64,000 nucleotides of DNA. Source: Antitrichia curtipendula (Eukaryota; Streptophyta; Bryopsida; Hypnales; Leucodontaceae). Below the pieces are notes generated by a model. It saw only the letters and a list, made by a program, of their open reading frames with translations. It had not been told where the DNA came from and made no database searches. Positions 61,441 to 64,000 of this stretch are shown here, piece by piece. The stretch lies in contig OX579637.1 in assembly GCA_951230915.1 (NCBI GenBank), positions 19,778,001-19,842,000 on the forward strand, given 5' to 3'. Each line of letters starts with the position of its first letter. The first letter of the stretch is position 1. Both the position numbers and the translations under genes were made by a program.

Positions 61441-62477
61441 GGTTGATCCACATTTCTTTTACAAGAATAACTAAGTTGTCTCTCTGAGCTTCTAGATGCC
61501 CCTCTATTTGGACATGTTCATCATGTACAATTCTACGACACTTGACAGACAATTGTTCATTTGTGATGCAATGTTTTTAAAGAAAACACTAAAAGTCTAA
61601 AATGGGGATTGCATAGGAGTTAATCATCACATTTTAATATAAAATTAGAAATTTTAAACTTCAACAAGCTTGCATAAGTACAAGTCTGAACTCTAAATGT
61701 TTGCCAAATTTTTTAGGAGTTATAGACTTGTATGCATGGAAGCTTTCAAAATGTGCCTACACAATTCAGTAGTGTGCGTAGAGATTCTTTACATGAATTG
61801 ACATCATCACATACTCTGAACAAATGAATATTATAAACGTATTCCAGGTCAAGGGTTTAGGGTTTAGGATTTAGGGTTCAATTTCTGAAAATAATTTCAG
61901 GTTCTTCCAACATAGCTTTGGAAAGGAATCTACAAGAGGTTGAAAAATCATAATTCCCTCTGGCATCAATGCAGTTTGAATTAAGGTAAAACTACCTATC
62001 ACCCCCCTGACTTGCAATTTGAATATCTTGGGGCCAATTTCAATAGTGGTACCTATTTTTCAGAGGTGTGTGCTTGTTTCACAAATCAAATCCAAGTGGA
62101 ATTATAATTTTTCGATTAAAACTGTAATTTCTATAAATTTTTGAAGTAATTGGACTGAAATTACAAAACCGTCAGTAGACTATAGAAATAAACGTTCCCT
62201 AATGAACCCATAACCGCCCAAGTCAAGTACAAAATATTGACCATTAATAGAGTGACACATTATCCCTTGTTGTCATAAAAAATCAGATTTTATCATAGAA
62301 CGCTTTAATTTCTGTCATAAGACGAATGAAAGTGGATGTTTTGTGGACAGATTTGGATGTTTTATGGACAAAATGAGGTGACGGAATTGGGCTGGTCTAC
62401 TCACTGAGTTGGAAAATTAACAATAATGGGCTATTTTACCTTAAAACTCTCCCTTTTTTCCTGCCCCATTATCCACG
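61441..62477. other. AT-rich intergenic DNA with a telomere-like patch
   Basis: No gene. At 61853-61878 three TTTAGGG-type units (GGGTTTAGGGTTTAGG, then TTTAGGGTT) form a second interstitial telomere-like repeat. Confidence 0.55.
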
Positions 62478-62785
62478 CCGTCTGATCAGAACGCCGTCCG
62501 ACCACCTGGGCGTCCGAAATTGGAGCCGTCCGACCTTCTGGCGTCCGAAATGAAGCCATCCGACAAGGCCCGATTCTGGTCGTCCGAAGTTGCTGCCGAC
62601 CGCCCGCTGCCCCGTCCGACGATCGGTCGATCGCTCCGACCGATTTTTCCGTGCCCTCGGTCGTCCACCTTCCGTCCGTGGCCGTGCGATTGGACATCCG
62701 GAGCTTCATGGCTGTCCGATTTGGGCGTCCGAACCTGGAGCCGTCCGATGTCCAGAGCGACGTACGCCCTGTCCGACTATTTAAG
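62478..62785. repeat. CGTCCGA array 8 and TATA box, upstream of RING-family copy F
   Basis: CGTCCGA words recur every 15-30 bp. A TATTTAAG box at 62778-62785 closes the array, 297 bp before the ATG at 63082. The long frames here are artefacts. Confidence 0.75.
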
Positions 62786-63081
62786 GGCGCGTCGGTCGGC
62801 TCACTTTTCACAGTCGTTTCCCTTGCGGAGTGGGCTGATCCAGCGCCTTCGGGATTCTGCGCGCCCCTTCCAGCTTGGTGTGTGAACGGCTGTGGCCTGT
62901 GGTTCGAGATTGAGGTGCTGTTAGTCTTAAGTCCGGTTTTGAAAATCGAAACTAAGTTGTTTTTATAATGTGCAAGTCCCCGTTTTTCATCCACATTCTA
63001 ACTTTATAGCATTGCACGGATGTGTTGAAAAAATCAATTAAAATTCTAAAATCGACTCCTAAAAACGTAATCAAAGTTACC

Positions 63082-64000
63082 ATGCCACGCGGAGAAAGTG
63101 CACCGAAGGGAATATCACAAGAGATGAATTGGGCAGAATGGAAAAATCCTCTTTGCGTAGCGGAGCCGGGATGGCAAGAAGAGCCCAAAAAAGTGTGGGA
63201 TTGCACAACGTGCAAAAAGTATGTGAAAATGACACACATCTCCAAATTGTGGTCACGTGCTCGTGCGGAGGTACAAGCTCGACGTTGGAAAGGGCAAATG
63301 ACCACGTGCAATAGCGTCCATTTTGTTCGCTGGTACGAAGAGATTATATCGGCATGCGGTTTACCAATGTCGAAAACGAATGTCATGACTTATTCGACTA
63401 TGGCCATGGTGTGGGCGGAGATTGTACTCCACAAAGACGTAGATTGGAAAACAGTGTATGGGAAAACTGTAAAAACTCTGAATCGCCGACAACACATGAT
63501 TTATACCAATTGGGTTGGAGCGAGCGATTGCTTGCCAGAGTGGTCCAATCGAGGACATTCTGGAACACCGTCGGTTGTGTTGCCTGACTCAGAGGATGAT
63601 GTTTTGGACGACGATGATGTTCCCGATGTTGAAGCACCTGTGACATTTGGAGAGAGACACGAACTGCTAGAAGCTCGCGAAGACATTGAGTACGAGGAAC
63701 AGATGCGAGAGGCAATGCGTCGTAGCGTGGAGGACCGTGGTCGACAACATGAGCATGACCGATCGCACCACCTTGACCGTGGTTCACGTGCCCCACAAGA
63801 TTCAGGAAGAAGTTCACAATACAGTAATGCATCCCAAGCTGGCTCTCGAAGCATGCGGTATGACGATGCTAGCCAAGGTGGCTCCCAAAACTATCTTGGG
63901 AGTACTGCACCCGCTTCATATCATCATCATGGAGGTTCTTATTATGGTGGTTCAAGTGAAGGAGGGTCCCAACACGATGTTCCCATTCCTGCTCCTCCTC
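63082..64000 (+). CDS. RING-family element protein, copy F, N-terminal part (runs off the window)
   Basis: The frame opens at an ATG (MPRGESAPKG) and is uninterrupted for 306 codons to the window edge. The N-terminal motif TTCKKYVKMTHISKLW and then MVWAEIVLHKDVDW match copies C and D. A ubiquitin-interacting motif is visible at about residues 203-218: EYEEQMREAMRRSVED, with the acidic run, hydrophobic residue, Ala, Ser and final acid all in place. A Ser/Gly/His/Tyr-rich low-complexity stretch follows. The RING finger expected from its relatives would lie past the window. It is the only family member here without an in-frame stop in the part seen. Binding ubiquitin is inferred from the motif. 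Confidence 0.75.
   Translation, partial: MPRGESAPKGISQEMNWAEWKNPLCVAEPGWQEEPKKVWDCTTCKKYVKMTHISKLWSRARAEVQARRWKGQMTTCNSVHFVRWYEEIISACGLPMSKTNVMTYSTMAMVWAEIVLHKDVDWKTVYGKTVKTLNRRQHMIYTNWVGASDCLPEWSNRGHSGTPSVVLPDSEDDVLDDDDVPDVEAPVTFGERHELLEAREDIEYEEQMREAMRRSVEDRGRQHEHDRSHHLDRGSRAPQDSGRSSQYSNASQAGSRSMRYDDASQGGSQNYLGSTAPASYHHHGGSYYGGSSEGGSQHDVPIPAPP

Overview
The window looks like repeat-rich nuclear DNA of a plant-lineage eukaryote (land plant or streptophyte alga; species not identifiable by eye). Support: interstitial (CCCTAAA)n telomere-type repeats, spliceable GT-AG introns that keep reading phase, an AT-rich background, hAT transposases of the BED/DUF659 type, plant-style HAD phosphatase motifs (DLNGLL), and tRNA-headed SINE-like copies. 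No housekeeping gene, rRNA or intact tRNA was recognised. One 200-N assembly gap lies at 49909-50108.

Layout. 0.3-7.8 kb: a convergent pair, a hAT transposase copy (+) and a kinase-like copy (-), each with a GGACGG/CCGTCC array upstream. 8.9-10.2 kb: telomere-like repeat and a 79-bp satellite. 10.3-17.6 kb (-): a seven-exon gene joining a ParB-like segment, a DNA-methylase-like segment, a low-complexity linker and an FCP1-like HAD domain, with a second degraded HAD piece downstream. 18-24 kb: AT-rich DNA with 30-, 73-, 21- and 28-bp tandem arrays. 24.8-28.3 kb (+): a large DDE-transposase-like (DUF7869-like) gene. 29.9-33 kb (+): array plus a RING-H2 protein. 36-38.4 kb (+): a Gag-like/plant-transposon-like protein interrupted by a CACTA-type MITE. 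39.5-43.4 kb (+): a second methylase-like/HAD gene, truncated at its 5' end. 44.3 kb: a decayed copy of the 36-kb protein. 46.8-48.7 kb (-): a second, truncated DUF7869-like copy. 48.7-49.8 kb: a GC-rich tandem array with strong hairpins. 50.3-53.6 kb (-): a second hAT copy. 55.4-58.7 kb (-) and 63.1-64 kb (+): two more members of the RING family, the last running off the window.

Two repeat systems divide the genes. The hAT, kinase-like and RING genes are each preceded, about 225-420 bp before the start codon, by a dense GGACGG/CCGTCC array and usually a TATA box. At least two of these unrelated genes also share 3' noncoding sequence. The methylase/HAD gene at 11-17 kb and the transposase gene at 25-28 kb are instead surrounded by, and have introns carrying, a 20-bp palindrome, CATCTGGATCACTCCAGATG (or the GTGA-loop orientation).

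Almost every gene is an otherwise open frame broken by one to a few in-frame stops or single-base frameshifts, as expected of recently active, decaying mobile elements. How the genes work together is inference: the arrays may be co-regulatory or transposase-binding sites of one multi-gene element family.
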